DNA from: Amycolatopsis sp. MtRt-6
GTDB taxonomy: Bacteria > Actinomycetota > Actinomycetes > Mycobacteriales > Pseudonocardiaceae
Length of the DNA: 64,000 bases
Assembly (NCBI RefSeq): GCF_017308975.1
Contig: NZ_JADWPD010000022.1
Location: 118,929 to 182,928, forward strand
Reading direction: 5' to 3'
Within the stretch, counting starts at the first letter, position 1. Every line of letters begins with the position of its first letter. Below are positions 1-9,909 of the stretch, in pieces. A program made the position numbers and the translations under genes. The notes under the pieces were generated by a model. The model was not told the origin of the DNA and ran no database searches. It saw nothing but the letters and a program-made list of their open reading frames with translations.

Positions 1-2
1 TG

Positions 3-512
3 AAGTACAACAGCTCGACGCCGATCGGCCTGTCCTGGGCGGGCTACATCGAGGTCCAGGACGCGTACGGCTGGAACCCGGGAGCGTACTTGTCGGGCGT
101 GGGAGAGTCCGCGGTCCGCGGCGTGGAGTCACCGTTGTGGACGGAGACGGTGGTGACGCCGTCGGACATCGAGTACCTGGCGTTCCCCAGGCTGGCGGCA
201 CACGCGGAGCTGGGCTGGTCGCCGTGGTCGACGCACGACTGGACGGCGTTCCGGACCAGGTTGGGCGCCCAGGCACCGCGCTGGGTCGCGCAGGGGATCA
301 ACTTCTACCGGTCGTCGCAGGTTCCGTGGGACACGGGCGGGACCAACCCGGGGTCGTGCGCGGATCCGGCGTGGAGCGCCACGCAGGTGTACACGGGCGG
401 GAACGTGGTGTCCCACAACGGCCACAAGTGGACGGCGAAGTGGTGGACGCGGGGCGAGGAGCCGGGAACGACGGGCCAGTGGGGAGTCTGGGCCGACAAC
501 GGGGTTTGCTGA
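3..512 (+). CDS. Beta-N-acetylhexosaminidase (GH20), C-terminal part, with CBM5/12 chitin-binding module
   Basis: This is the 3' end of a gene that starts upstream of the window; the open frame runs from base 3 to the TGA at 510-512. The first part (GVESPLWTETV, then EYLAFPRLAAHAELGWSP and a W..FR.RL helix) matches the end of the family 20 glycoside hydrolase barrel, whose conserved W-T-E segment lines the substrate pocket. The last 45 or so residues (CADPAWSATQVYTGG, HKWTAKWWT, a closing WGVWADNGVC with a Cys pair) form a CBM5/12-type chitin-binding module. The enzyme probably removes N-acetylglucosamine from chitin oligomers outside the cell. Signal peptide and catalytic Asp-Glu lie outside the window. 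Confidence 0.88.
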   Translation, partial: KYNSSTPIGLSWAGYIEVQDAYGWNPGAYLSGVGESAVRGVESPLWTETVVTPSDIEYLAFPRLAAHAELGWSPWSTHDWTAFRTRLGAQAPRWVAQGINFYRSSQVPWDTGGTNPGSCADPAWSATQVYTGGNVVSHNGHKWTAKWWTRGEEPGTTGQWGVWADNGVC

Positions 513-571
513 GGTGTGTGCCGGGCCCGCGCCGGTGGGCCCGGCACACCCCGGAGGCCGGCTCCGCCGAT

Positions 572-577
572 TAGCCT
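572..577 (+). promoter_or_regulatory. Candidate -10 element of a leaderless promoter
   Basis: TAGCCT ends six bases before the ATG at 584 and there is no Shine-Dalgarno sequence, so transcription probably starts at or next to the start codon. Confidence 0.4.
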
Positions 578-583
578 GCAGCC

Positions 584-1006
584 ATGCCGGATTCCTGCGT
601 GATCTGTGCCAAGCACCGGGGTACCGGCCCCTTGGTGGGGCCGGTGGTCTGGGCCGGCGAACTCGTCGTCGTCAGTCATCGGCCGGGGGCCTTTCCCGGC
701 TACCTCTTCGTCGAGACCCGGCGGCATGTCGCGAACCTCGACGGGCTCACCGAAGCCGAGGCACTGGGCGTCGCGCGGGCGGCCTGGGTTGCCGCCCGCG
801 CGTTGCGAGCCGAACTCGAGCCCGAGTCCGTGCACTCGGCCATGGCCGGGCGGGGGCTCGCCCGGGCCCACTTTCACCAGCACGTCTTCGTGCGGCACCG
901 CGGGACCCCCGGCGAACTCGGGTGGATGGACGTCGACTGGCCTGGGGCGCCTCGCGTGGATCTCGACCTTCTGTGCGGACGGTTGTCGGCGCACTTCGCG
1001 GGGTGA
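584..1006 (+). CDS. HIT (histidine triad) family hydrolase
   Basis: This 140-residue protein carries the histidine triad HFHQHVF at residues 96-102, the nucleotide-binding and catalytic motif of HIT hydrolases that split nucleoside phosphoramidates or dinucleotides. A CxxC pair at residues 5 and 8, together with later His residues, resembles the zinc site of some HIT branches. Length fits the family. The ATG at 584 follows a -10-like TAGCCT by six bases with no ribosome binding site, so the transcript is probably leaderless. It lies alone between a secreted hexosaminidase and a flavoprotein, and the substrate cannot be told from sequence. Confidence 0.85.
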   Translation: MPDSCVICAKHRGTGPLVGPVVWAGELVVVSHRPGAFPGYLFVETRRHVANLDGLTEAEALGVARAAWVAARALRAELEPESVHSAMAGRGLARAHFHQHVFVRHRGTPGELGWMDVDWPGAPRVDLDLLCGRLSAHFAG

Positions 1007-1035
1007 ATCCGGGGCGTCCGGGCGGTCCGGCGGGC

Positions 1036-1041
1036 TAGGTT
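1036..1041 (+). promoter_or_regulatory. Candidate -10 element of a leaderless promoter
   Basis: TAGGTT is followed by six bases (GGGGCC) and the ATG at 1048. The arrangement matches leaderless actinobacterial transcripts. Confidence 0.45.
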
Positions 1042-1047
1042 GGGGCC

Positions 1048-1494
1048 ATGAGCGCTGATCTCGAGCAGGTTCGCACACTGTCGCTGCAGGAGCACGGCCT
1101 CGCCACCGTGGCCACCACCCGCGCGGACGGCACCGTGCACGCCTCCGTCGTCAATGCCGGCGTCCTCGACGATCCGGTGACCGGTGCCCCCGGTGTCGCC
1201 TACGTCGCCGTCGGGAAGGCGCACAAGCTCGCCCTGCTGCGGCGGGCCGGGCATGCCACCGTCACCTTCCGGCGCGGGTGGAACTGGCTCTCCGTCACCG
1301 GCGCCGTCCACCTCGTCGGGCCCGACGATCCCGATCCGGGCTTCGATCCCGCGGGCCTGCCGCAGCTGCTGCGCGACGTCTTCATCGCCGCCACCGGGAC
1401 CCATGACGACTGGGCCGAGTACGACCGCGTCATGGCCGAAGAGCGGCGGGTTGCGGTGTTCATCCGGGCGGACCGGATAATCGGCAATCCCTGA
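1048..1494 (+). CDS. PPOX-class flavoprotein, probably F420-dependent
   Basis: The 148-residue protein has the split-barrel layout of the pyridoxamine-phosphate-oxidase superfamily: an opening strand GLATVATTRADGTVHASVVNAG, a middle KAHKLALLRRAGHATVTFR, and the closing VAVFIRADRIIG. This matches the small Rv1155-like enzymes that bind F420 or FMN and reduce unknown substrates in the cytoplasm. No Shine-Dalgarno is present and a TAGGTT -10 lies six bases upstream. F420 use is inferred from family resemblance and the actinobacterial setting; an FMN or heme-binding role is possible. Confidence 0.8.
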   Translation: MSADLEQVRTLSLQEHGLATVATTRADGTVHASVVNAGVLDDPVTGAPGVAYVAVGKAHKLALLRRAGHATVTFRRGWNWLSVTGAVHLVGPDDPDPGFDPAGLPQLLRDVFIAATGTHDDWAEYDRVMAEERRVAVFIRADRIIGNP

Positions 1495-1520
1495 CCCCTC
1501 CGGCCCCAGGAGTCGTCCCG

Positions 1521-2099
1521 TTGTCCGAGTCCCCGCCCCGCGTCACCACGCCGGTCAAGGTCCTCGTCGGCTTGCTCGTCGTCGCCGACGCCGGCTTCGG
1601 CGCGGCACTCGCCACCGGGCTGGTGCGCGGCCTCTCGCCGTGGCTGGTCGGCGGCGCCTACGCGGCGACCGTGCTCGCCGCCGTCGTCGCCTACCGCGTG
1701 TCCAAGGCCCGCGACCTCAAGCGCGGGTTCGAGGCTCTCCACGACCTCACCGTCGGCGAGGAGGGCCTCCGCCTGCCCGCGGGCACGCTCAGCACGCGCC
1801 TGGTCCCCTGGCCGGAGATCGCCGAAGTCACCGTTCGCCGGTCGGCCCGCTTCGGCGACGGCTACCTGCGTGACGCCCTCTGGGTCGACCTGGTCACCGG
1901 CGGAGGCGTCGAGAGCTCGGTGCAGCGCTACGCGCCGCGCGGCAAGCTCCAGCCCGCGCCGCCCGAGCGGCGGCAGTTCGAGCAGACGGCGATCCTCGCC
2001 CCGGCCCTGTTCGACGCGGTGCTCGACCGGCTCCGGAAGGAACTGCGCCACCGGCAGCTGCACGCCCAGCTCCGCGGCACTCGCTTCCGGCAGGACTGA
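1521..2099 (+). CDS. Small membrane protein with two helices and a PH-like cytoplasmic domain
   Basis: The likely start is the TTG at 1521, preceded by AGGAG at 1507-1511 with suitable spacing; the preceding gene ends only 26 bases upstream, so the two may be co-transcribed. Residues about 8-58 form two hydrophobic helices. The rest is soluble, with a pattern (EEGLRLPAGTLSTRLVPW.EIAEVTVRR, then ALWVDLVTGGG) resembling the bacterial PH-like domain of membrane proteins. Function is not recognised. Confidence 0.7.
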   Translation: MSESPPRVTTPVKVLVGLLVVADAGFGAALATGLVRGLSPWLVGGAYAATVLAAVVAYRVSKARDLKRGFEALHDLTVGEEGLRLPAGTLSTRLVPWPEIAEVTVRRSARFGDGYLRDALWVDLVTGGGVESSVQRYAPRGKLQPAPPERRQFEQTAILAPALFDAVLDRLRKELRHRQLHAQLRGTRFRQD

Positions 2100-2105
2100 C
2101 GCAGC

Positions 2106-2675
2106 TCAGCCAAGGCGGCCCAGCAGCTCCCGTGGCACGATCCGCACCGGGAAGGGCCGCTCTGCCTCGAAGACCTCGTCGCCCGCCGCCTTGGCCACCT
2201 GGCAGTAGTGACCCTCCTCGTCCAACTCGAACACCGTCAGCGCGGGTTCCTCCGGGTCGATCACCCAGTAGCTGCCGGTCCCGAGCCGTTCGTAGACAGC
2301 TTTCTTGAGGTTCAGGTCGTAGAGCGCCGTACTCGGCGACAGCACCTCGACCGCCAGCACCGGTGCTGCCGGGAGGTCCTTGTCTGTGAAGTCCTCGTCC
2401 AAGCCGGCCAGGACGTCCGGCTGGAGCTCGATCTTGTCACCCGAGTGCACCGCGAACGGCGCGACGAGCACGTCGTACTCAGCCGGGCACGCGTCCTCGA
2501 GAACCCTCGCGAGCATCATCACGATCTTCTGGTGTCTTCGACCGGGCGCGGGACTCACGATGAGCACCCCGTCGATGAGTTCGTAACGTCGGCCATCGTC
2601 CGGCATCCCCTCGAGGTCCTGCACCGTCAGGGGGCCCGAATCGGCGGGATGCTCGATGTCAGCCATGACCGTCAT
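2106..2675 (-). CDS. Uma2 family (DUF820) PD-(D/E)xK endonuclease-fold protein
   Basis: The start is the ATG at 2675, chosen over an upstream in-frame codon because GAAAGGAG lies just before it; the product has 189 residues. It shows the Uma2 pattern: RYELIDGVLIVSPAPGRRHQ near the N-terminus, QPDV for the first catalytic Asp, VLAVEVLSPST for the core Glu, then DLNLKKAVYERLGTGSYWVIDPE with the Lys and a closing WVIDP strand. The fold is a restriction-endonuclease type nuclease, but the biological role of the family is unknown. It lies downstream of lepA on the same strand but is separated from it by a strong inverted repeat, so it is probably transcribed alone. Confidence 0.85.
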   Translation of the reverse strand: MTVMADIEHPADSGPLTVQDLEGMPDDGRRYELIDGVLIVSPAPGRRHQKIVMMLARVLEDACPAEYDVLVAPFAVHSGDKIELQPDVLAGLDEDFTDKDLPAAPVLAVEVLSPSTALYDLNLKKAVYERLGTGSYWVIDPEEPALTVFELDEEGHYCQVAKAAGDEVFEAERPFPVRIVPRELLGRLG

Positions 2676-2748
2676 GGTGCTCTCCTTTCGCTCTTCGCAC
2701 CAGAGGAAACCAGAGACCACCGACAGAAACCGCATCGAACGCGAGTTC

Positions 2749-2786
2749 GGCGCCCATATTCACGCCACCGTGTGAATATGGGCGCC
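2749..2786 (-). terminator. 15-bp inverted repeat after lepA
   Basis: Arms 2749-2763 and 2772-2786 are perfectly complementary (GGCGCCCATATTCAC) around an 8-base loop. It sits 20 bases past the lepA stop codon and before the Uma2 gene. There is no T-run, as is common for actinobacterial terminators. The A+T-rich middle of the arms stands out, and a protein-binding site is the alternative. Confidence 0.6.
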
Positions 2787-2807
2787 GCTGTCACATCAAC
2801 GGAACAG

Positions 2808-4646
<1,839 letters not shown>

Positions 4647-4761
4647 TCGAATGAGTCCTCGGAAAGTCGGGGATGGCCACCTCTATGTTCCCATGGCCCT
4701 CCGGGTGCGGGTGGGGGTCATCCCCGATGCGGGCTCCGGTGATCCGTGGTGCCCTCGAAGT

Positions 4762-5382
4762 ATGAGCATTCCACGCCAGCCGGCACCCCCTCCCCAGCCG
4801 GAGACCAGCGGGTTCGCCCGCGTCCTCGACCGGACGTTCGGTCACCCCTCCGGCGTGCTCGGCCGCCTCGGCGGCTGGGTCATGGCCCGGGGCAACGCCG
4901 CCACCGAACACCGCATCGTCGACCTCGCGAAGGTCGAGCCGCACGAAACCGTCCTGGTCGTCGGCCCCGGCCCCGGCGTCGGCCTCGATGCGGCTGCCCG
5001 CCTGGCCGGCCGTGCCGTCGGCGTCGACCCTTCCCTCGAGATGCTCACGCTGTGCCAGGAGCGCTGCGGCGACCGCGCCGAGCTGCGCGAAGGGTCCGCG
5101 GCGCACACCGGCGAGCCCGGCGAATCCGTCGACGTCGTCCTGAGCGTGAACAACGTCATGCTGTGGGACGACCGCGCGGCCGGGTTCGCCGAGCTGTTCC
5201 GGGTGCTGCGCCCCGGCGGCAGGCTGCTGCTGTCCGCGCACGAGAAGTGGCTGCCCGTGAGCAGGCACGTCCTGGCCGACGAAGCGGCCGCCGCGGGCTT
5301 CGCCGACCTGCAGACCTGGACCTGGGAGCCCCCGGGCTTCGCCGCGCTCGCCGCGCAGCTGCGCGCCGTCAAGCCGGCCTAG
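4762..5382 (+). CDS. Class I SAM-dependent methyltransferase
   Basis: The ATG at 4762 gives a 206-residue protein; the frame is open further upstream but that part is antisense to lepA. The SAM-binding glycine loop VVGPGPGVG is at residues 66-74, followed by an acidic residue ending strand 2 (VGVDPS), a motif II region DVVLSVNNVMLWDD and the motif RVLRPGGRLLLS. The substrate is unknown. It is convergent with the VOC gene: the two stop codons overlap by two bases. Confidence 0.85.
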   Translation: MSIPRQPAPPPQPETSGFARVLDRTFGHPSGVLGRLGGWVMARGNAATEHRIVDLAKVEPHETVLVVGPGPGVGLDAAARLAGRAVGVDPSLEMLTLCQERCGDRAELREGSAAHTGEPGESVDVVLSVNNVMLWDDRAAGFAELFRVLRPGGRLLLSAHEKWLPVSRHVLADEAAAAGFADLQTWTWEPPGFAALAAQLRAVKPA

Positions 5383-5753
5383 CGGGTGTCCGTGCGGATC
5401 GGGTGCCCCTCGGGCACCTCGACCAGGACGATGCGCGTGCCGTCCGGATCGGCGATCCAGGCCTCGTCGAGGCCCCACGGCTCACGCCGGGCGTCGCGCA
5501 CCGGCTCCAGGCCCTTCGCCTTGAGGCCGGCCAGGACGCCGGCGAGGTCCCGGACCTGCAGCCAGAGCACCAGGTCGGGCGACGAGCCCGTCTCGCCGGC
5601 ACCGGAGACCTCGAGGGAGCCGTGGCCGAGGAAGAACACGGTGCCGCCGGGGAACTCCCGCTCCACGGCCAGGCCGAGGGTGTCGCGGTAGAACGCCGTC
5701 GACGCGGCGACGTCGCGCGGACGGATCAGCAGCCTGCTCTTCAGGATCTCCAC
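5379..5753 (-). CDS. VOC family protein (glyoxalase/bleomycin resistance fold)
   Basis: The GTG at 5753 gives a 124-residue protein opening with a typical beta-alpha-beta-beta-beta unit (LLIRPRDVAASTAFYRDTLGLAV) and ending with IADPDGTRIVLVEVPEG. Such single-domain VOC proteins bind a metal or ligand between two units. The substrate is unknown. The start lacks a Shine-Dalgarno, but TAGGGA lies seven bases upstream, which suggests a leaderless transcript. Confidence 0.82.
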   Translation of the reverse strand: MEILKSRLLIRPRDVAASTAFYRDTLGLAVEREFPGGTVFFLGHGSLEVSGAGETGSSPDLVLWLQVRDLAGVLAGLKAKGLEPVRDARREPWGLDEAWIADPDGTRIVLVEVPEGHPIRTDTR

Positions 5754-5760
5754 CCGACCA

Positions 5761-5766
5761 TCCCTA
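5761..5766 (-). promoter_or_regulatory. Candidate -10 element of a leaderless promoter
   Basis: On the minus strand TAGGGA is followed by seven bases and the GTG of the VOC gene. Confidence 0.4.
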
Positions 5767-5776
5767 CCGGACGGGC

Positions 5777-6640
5777 TCAGGCGACCGCAATCGCCGCGAT
5801 GCCGGACAGCACGATGACCGACCCGGCGAGCCGCCGCACGGCGTTGTGCTCGCCGAGCACCAGCCACGCGGCGAGGCCGCCGAGCACGATGCTCAGCTCC
5901 CGAGCCGGTGCGACCAGGCTGACCGGCGCCATGGTGAGGGCGAACAGCACGAGGATGTAGGCGATCGGCGAGAGCACGGCGACGAGCAGCACCTCGCGAC
6001 GGTGTTCGCGCCAGACCCGCGCGACCTCGGCGCGATCGGCCAGCGCACCGGGCACGAGCAGCACGCTCTGCAGGATCGAGCCGAGGCCGAAATAGACGAC
6101 CGGAGGCACGCCGATGCCGGCCACCGAGTGCGCGTCCCAGAGCGTGTAGCCGGCGATGACGGCGCCGGTCAGGAGGCCGTAGCCGATGCCGGCCCGCACG
6201 GCCCGGGGATCACCGGCCGCGCGGCCGGTGCTGATCACCAGCACCCCGGCGACGACCAGGAACGCCCCGAGCAGGCCGAGCGGGCCGGGCCGTTCGCCGA
6301 GCACCAGGACGGCGGCGAGCACGGACAGCAGCGGCCCGGTGCCGCGCGCGACGGGGTAGACGACGGAGAGGTCACCGACGCGGTACCCGCGTTGCAGCAC
6401 GACGCCGTAGGCGATGTGCAGCAGGGAGGTGACCACGGCGGCGAGCAGCCAGCTCCACTGTGGACGATCGGCTTCGACGAGGAGGAACCCGACGGTGACC
6501 GGCAGCAGCAGGACGGCACCGACGGTGTAGTAGAGCCAGACGAACTGGGTGCCCCCGGAGGAGACCCGCTTGGCGGCGAGGTTCCACGCGGCGTGCACGA
6601 CGGCGGCGACGAGGACGAGGGACAAGGCGGTGGCGTTCAC
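5777..6640 (-). CDS. EamA/DMT superfamily transporter
   Basis: This 287-residue integral membrane protein has about ten hydrophobic segments arranged as two five-helix EamA repeats (the first ends around VFLVVAGVLVISTG, the second around VIVLSGIAAIAVA). It matches drug/metabolite transporters that export or import small metabolites across the cytoplasmic membrane. GTG at 6640 is preceded by AAGGGA. A perfect 22-bp palindrome lies 13 bases upstream and may be an operator. Confidence 0.85.
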   Translation of the reverse strand: MNATALSLVLVAAVVHAAWNLAAKRVSSGGTQFVWLYYTVGAVLLLPVTVGFLLVEADRPQWSWLLAAVVTSLLHIAYGVVLQRGYRVGDLSVVYPVARGTGPLLSVLAAVLVLGERPGPLGLLGAFLVVAGVLVISTGRAAGDPRAVRAGIGYGLLTGAVIAGYTLWDAHSVAGIGVPPVVYFGLGSILQSVLLVPGALADRAEVARVWREHRREVLLVAVLSPIAYILVLFALTMAPVSLVAPARELSIVLGGLAAWLVLGEHNAVRRLAGSVIVLSGIAAIAVA

Positions 6641-6652
6641 GGGATCCCTTCG

Positions 6653-6674
6653 GGCTTTCGCGCGCGCGAAAGCC
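6653..6674. promoter_or_regulatory. Perfect 22-bp palindrome before the EamA transporter
   Basis: Arms GGCTTTCG and CGAAAGCC flank an alternating CGCGCG centre. It begins 13 bases before the GTG of the transporter gene on the minus strand, where a repressor could block transcription or ribosome loading. No regulator gene is adjacent. Confidence 0.45.
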
Positions 6675-6992
6675 GGGTCCTCCAGGCTTTTGCCCCGTCA
6701 GATGAACGACCGGCCGTCCGGGCCCGCCGATGGTGCCGCTCGGACCAGTCCCGCCGGCCCTGGTTGTGTGGTGAGGCGTTTCCGGGCGCGCGGACCGGCG
6801 GCGGAACCCTAGGCACTGACCACGGTCCACCGTACTCCTGGTGATCGGGTCCCGGCTCCGGGAGCCGGACGCCCGGCTGTTAAGGTGGTCGCTCGTTGCC
6901 GTGCGGCATTCCGTCATGGAGGAAACCCGCTCGTCGAGCGGGGCCACATCAGCGCGGCGCGGATCTCACCGAGTGAAAGCAGGAGTTGCCTC
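6675..6992 (+). promoter_or_regulatory. rpsT upstream region with candidate promoter and leader hairpin
   Basis: This non-coding stretch holds a perfect palindrome CCGGCTCCGGGAGCCGG at 6852-6868, a candidate -10 TAAGGT at 6881-6886, and an 8-bp stem (CCCGCTCG/CGAGCGGG) at 6926-6942. AGGAG at 6981-6985 is the ribosome binding site for rpsT. The hairpin lies in the leader and could take part in ribosomal-protein feedback, but no known motif is recognised. Confidence 0.4.
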
Positions 6993-7253
6993 ATGGCCAA
7001 CATCAAGTCGCAGATCAAGCGCATCACCACGAACGAGAAGGCGCGTCAGCGCAACCAGGCGATCCGGTCCTCGGTGAAGACCGCGATCCGCAAGGTCCGC
7101 GAAGCCGCCGAGGCCGGCGACAAGGCCAAGGCCGCCGAGCTGCAGCGCGACGCCGCCCAGAAGCTGGACAAGGCCGTCTCGAAGGGCGTCATCCACGCCA
7201 ACCAGGCCGCCAACAAGAAGTCGGCGCTGGCGAAGCGCGTCAACGCGCTCTGA
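6993..7253 (+). CDS. rpsT: Small ribosomal subunit protein bS20
   Basis: The 86-residue, Lys/Arg/Ala-rich helical protein starts MANIKSQIKRI and ends with the family pattern GVIHANQAANKKSALAKRVNAL. It binds 16S rRNA early in 30S assembly. The ATG at 6993 is chosen over an upstream in-frame codon because AGGAG lies eight bases before it and because it matches the universal bS20 N-terminus. It is transcribed alone and followed by an intrinsic terminator. Confidence 0.97.
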   Translation: MANIKSQIKRITTNEKARQRNQAIRSSVKTAIRKVREAAEAGDKAKAAELQRDAAQKLDKAVSKGVIHANQAANKKSALAKRVNAL

Positions 7254-7270
7254 GCTGCTTGATTTCCGGA

Positions 7271-7300
7271 AAGGCCCCGGCTTCGGCCGGGGCTTTTCTT
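7271..7300 (+). terminator. Intrinsic terminator of rpsT
   Basis: Perfect 8-bp stem (GCCCCGGC at 7274-7281, GCCGGGGC at 7286-7293) with a UUCG tetraloop, extendable by A-U pairs, followed directly by TTTTCTT. Confidence 0.92.
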
Positions 7301-7362
7301 GTGTCCGGGGGAGGCGGCCTGGAGGTGGTTGGGGCGGCCTGCGCCCGCTCCGCCCGCGTCGG

Positions 7363-8343
7363 TCAGCGGTCGCCCTTGGCGGCCGCCACCTCCAGGACCG
7401 CTCGCTCTAGTGCGTAGCCCGGGTCGGCCGCCACGCCTTTGACCTCGGCGTTCAGGCGCGCGACCACGCGCATTGCCGTTGCGAGGCCGTCGGGGTTCCA
7501 GCCGCGGGACTGGCCCTGCGCCTTCCGGATCTTCCAGGGTGGCATGCCGAGCTCGCCCGCCAGCTGGTTCGGGTTGCCCCGGCCGGCGCCGGAGACCCGG
7601 GCGATCGTGCGGACCGCGTCGGCCAGTGCGTCGGCGACCAGGACGTGCGGGACGCCGAGCTGCATCGCCCAGCGCAGGGACTCCAGCGCCGCCGCTCGGT
7701 CGCCGCCGACCGCCTTCTCCGCGACCGCGAAGCCGGTCACGTCGGCGCGGCCGCGGTGGTAGCGGCGGACCGCGTCGGCGTCGACCGCGCCGCCCGTGTC
7801 CGCGACCAGCTGCGTTGCCGCCGACGACAGTTCTCGCAGGTCGGAGCCCACCGCGTCGAGGAGGGCCGCGACGCCCGCCGGGTCGATCTTGCCGCCTACC
7901 CGGCGGACCTCGTGGCGCACGAACTGCTCCCGCTCGGCGGGCTTGGTCAGCTTCGGGCACTCCGTGACCTCGGCGCCGGCCTTCTTCAGCACCGCCGGGA
8001 GCGACTTGCCCGCCTTGCTGCGACCGCCGCCGGTGTGCACGACGACGAGCACGACCCCGTCCGCCGGGTCCTTCAGGTAGGCCGCCACGGCGTCGGACAA
8101 CTCCTGCGAGATGTCCTGCGCCGACTCGAGGACGATCACCCGGCCTTCGCTGAACAGCGACGGGCTGACCAGTTCGGCCAGCTCGGGCGCTGTGAGATCG
8201 GACACCCGGACCCGGGTCAGCTCCGCGGTCGCGTCCGTCGCGCGGGCGGCGGCGAGCGTCTCGCGGACGGCCCGCTCGATCAGCAGTTCTTCCTCCCCCA
8301 GCACCAGGTGCAGCGGGGCGGGGGCGGTGGCTTGCGCGGTCAC
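7363..8343 (-). CDS. holA: DNA polymerase III subunit delta
   Basis: The 326-residue protein is the clamp-loader delta subunit, which opens the beta clamp. The N-terminus (LHLVLGEEELLIERAV) matches the conserved start of HolA. Internal landmarks are LVVVHTGGGRSKAGKSLPAVLKKAG and the C-terminal collar segment LGMPPWKIRKAQGQSRGW. Length is usual for the family. GTG at 8343 is the start. It converges on rpsT, the same neighbours as in mycobacteria (Rv2412/Rv2413c), and diverges from thrC. Confidence 0.93.
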   Translation of the reverse strand: MTAQATAPAPLHLVLGEEELLIERAVRETLAAARATDATAELTRVRVSDLTAPELAELVSPSLFSEGRVIVLESAQDISQELSDAVAAYLKDPADGVVLVVVHTGGGRSKAGKSLPAVLKKAGAEVTECPKLTKPAEREQFVRHEVRRVGGKIDPAGVAALLDAVGSDLRELSSAATQLVADTGGAVDADAVRRYHRGRADVTGFAVAEKAVGGDRAAALESLRWAMQLGVPHVLVADALADAVRTIARVSGAGRGNPNQLAGELGMPPWKIRKAQGQSRGWNPDGLATAMRVVARLNAEVKGVAADPGYALERAVLEVAAAKGDR

Positions 8344-8495
8344 CCGGGAATCCTCTCACTTGCGCTCCCGTGCCCCCGCTCCGGTGATGTCGAGCGGCCA
8401 CCGTGGCATGGCCCGTGGACGATGTCGTACGGTGTAGCCGAGGCAGCCGCCCGCCCCGGTAGATCCGGCGTGCGCGCACCGACAACCGAATACCG

Positions 8496-8625
8496 CTCAT
8501 CCAGAGGGGCAGAGGGAACGGCCCGACGAAGCCCCGGCAACCGGCGTACAGCCCGTCATCCCGCATTCGCGGGGTAGCTGACGACCACGGTGCCAATTCC
8601 GGCCCGCTTCGGCGGGGCAGATGAG
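8496..8625 (+). promoter_or_regulatory. SAM (S-box) riboswitch upstream of thrC
   Basis: The leader carries the S-box hallmarks: CTCATC at 8496-8501 pairs with GATGAG at 8620-8625 to form P1; CAGAGGGG and AGAGGGAACGGCCCGACGAA follow; then GCCCCGGCAACC and, downstream, CGGTGCCAATTCC. P1's 3' strand abuts the ribosome binding site GAAAGGA at 8626-8632, and no terminator hairpin is visible, so S-adenosylmethionine binding probably blocks translation initiation. The exact subclass (SAM-I or SAM-IV) needs a covariance search. Confidence 0.88.
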
Positions 8626-8640
8626 GAAAGGAACCTCGCG

Positions 8641-9906
8641 ATGACCGCCACCCTCGGTACGACCTCCACCACGAAGACCCCGGATCTGGGCCCGGCCGTC
8701 GAACTGGTGTCGAAGGAAGAGGGCCACCGGCAGCCGCTCGCTCCGGAATTCGTCTCCGCCGAAGACTTTTCGCCGCTCGAGGTCGCCTACGACTTCGGCC
8801 GCGTCCGCCGCGAAGACATCGAGGCCGGCCCCAAGAACATCTGGCGCTACAAGAAACTCCTTCCCGTTCCGTCCAACGTCGAAGAGATCCCGAACACCGA
8901 GCCGGGCGCGACGCGGCTGGTGCGCGCCGACCGCCTCGCCAAGGAACTCGGCCTCAAGCGCGTGTGGGTCAAGGACGACACCGGCAACCCGACGCACTCG
9001 TTCAAGGACCGCGTCGTCGCCGTCGCGCTGGCCGCGGCCCGCGAGTTCGGCTTCGAGGTGCTCGCGTGTCCGTCGACCGGCAACCTGGCCAACGCGACGG
9101 CCGCCGCGGCGGCCCGCGCGGGCTGGCGGTCGGTCGTGCTGATCCCGAAGACCCTCGAGCGCGCGAAGATCCTCACCACCGCGGTGTACGACGGCGACCT
9201 CCTCGCCATCGACGGCAACTACGACGACGTCAACCGCCTCGCCACCGAGCTCGCCGGCGAGCACCCGAAGTGGGCGTTCGTCAACGTGAACGTCCGGCCG
9301 TACTACTCGGAGGGCTCGAAGACGCTGGCCTTCGAGGTCGCCGAGCAGCTCGGCTGGCGCATCCCGCCGCAGATCGTCGTGCCGATCGCCTCCGGTTCGC
9401 AGCTGACCAAGGTGGACAAGGGTTTCCGCGAGCTGGGTCAGCTCGGTCTCGTGGACGCCAGCCCGTACAAGGTGTTCGGCGCGCAGGCCACCGGCTGCTC
9501 GCCGGTGTCGGCCGCGTTCCGCGAAGGCCACGACGTGGTCCAGCCGGTGAAGCCGGACACCATCGCCCGCTCGCTGGCGATCGGCAACCCGGCCGACGGC
9601 CCGTACGTGCTCGACATCGTCAACCGCACCGGCGGCGCGATCGAGGACGTGTCCGACGAAGAGGTCGTCGAGGGCATCCGCCTGCTGGCCCGCACCGAAG
9701 GCATCTTCACCGAGACGGCGGGCGGGGTCACCGTCGCCACGGCGAAGAAGCTGGTCGAGACGGGCAAGCTCGACCCGGACGCCGAGACCGTCCTGCTGAT
9801 CACCGGTGACGGCCTCAAGACCCTCGACGCGATCGAGAACCACGTGGGCCCGAAGGCGACGCTGCCGCCGTCCGCCGCCGCGGTGAACGAGGCACTCGGC
9901 TACTGA
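8641..9906 (+). CDS. thrC: Threonine synthase
   Basis: The 421-residue PLP enzyme converts O-phosphohomoserine to threonine. The PLP Lys is K122 in HSFKDR; CPSTGNLANA binds the cofactor phosphate, and ETAGGVTVA and LLITGDGLKT lie in the C-terminal half. It belongs to the longer threonine synthase branch with an N-terminal lid. ATG at 8641 follows GAAAGGA. It is alone here, away from hom and thrB, under a SAM riboswitch. That is sensible because O-phosphohomoserine and its precursors feed both the threonine and methionine/SAM branches. Confidence 0.95.
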   Translation: MTATLGTTSTTKTPDLGPAVELVSKEEGHRQPLAPEFVSAEDFSPLEVAYDFGRVRREDIEAGPKNIWRYKKLLPVPSNVEEIPNTEPGATRLVRADRLAKELGLKRVWVKDDTGNPTHSFKDRVVAVALAAAREFGFEVLACPSTGNLANATAAAAARAGWRSVVLIPKTLERAKILTTAVYDGDLLAIDGNYDDVNRLATELAGEHPKWAFVNVNVRPYYSEGSKTLAFEVAEQLGWRIPPQIVVPIASGSQLTKVDKGFRELGQLGLVDASPYKVFGAQATGCSPVSAAFREGHDVVQPVKPDTIARSLAIGNPADGPYVLDIVNRTGGAIEDVSDEEVVEGIRLLARTEGIFTETAGGVTVATAKKLVETGKLDPDAETVLLITGDGLKTLDAIENHVGPKATLPPSAAAVNEALGY

Positions 9907-9909
9907 CGT

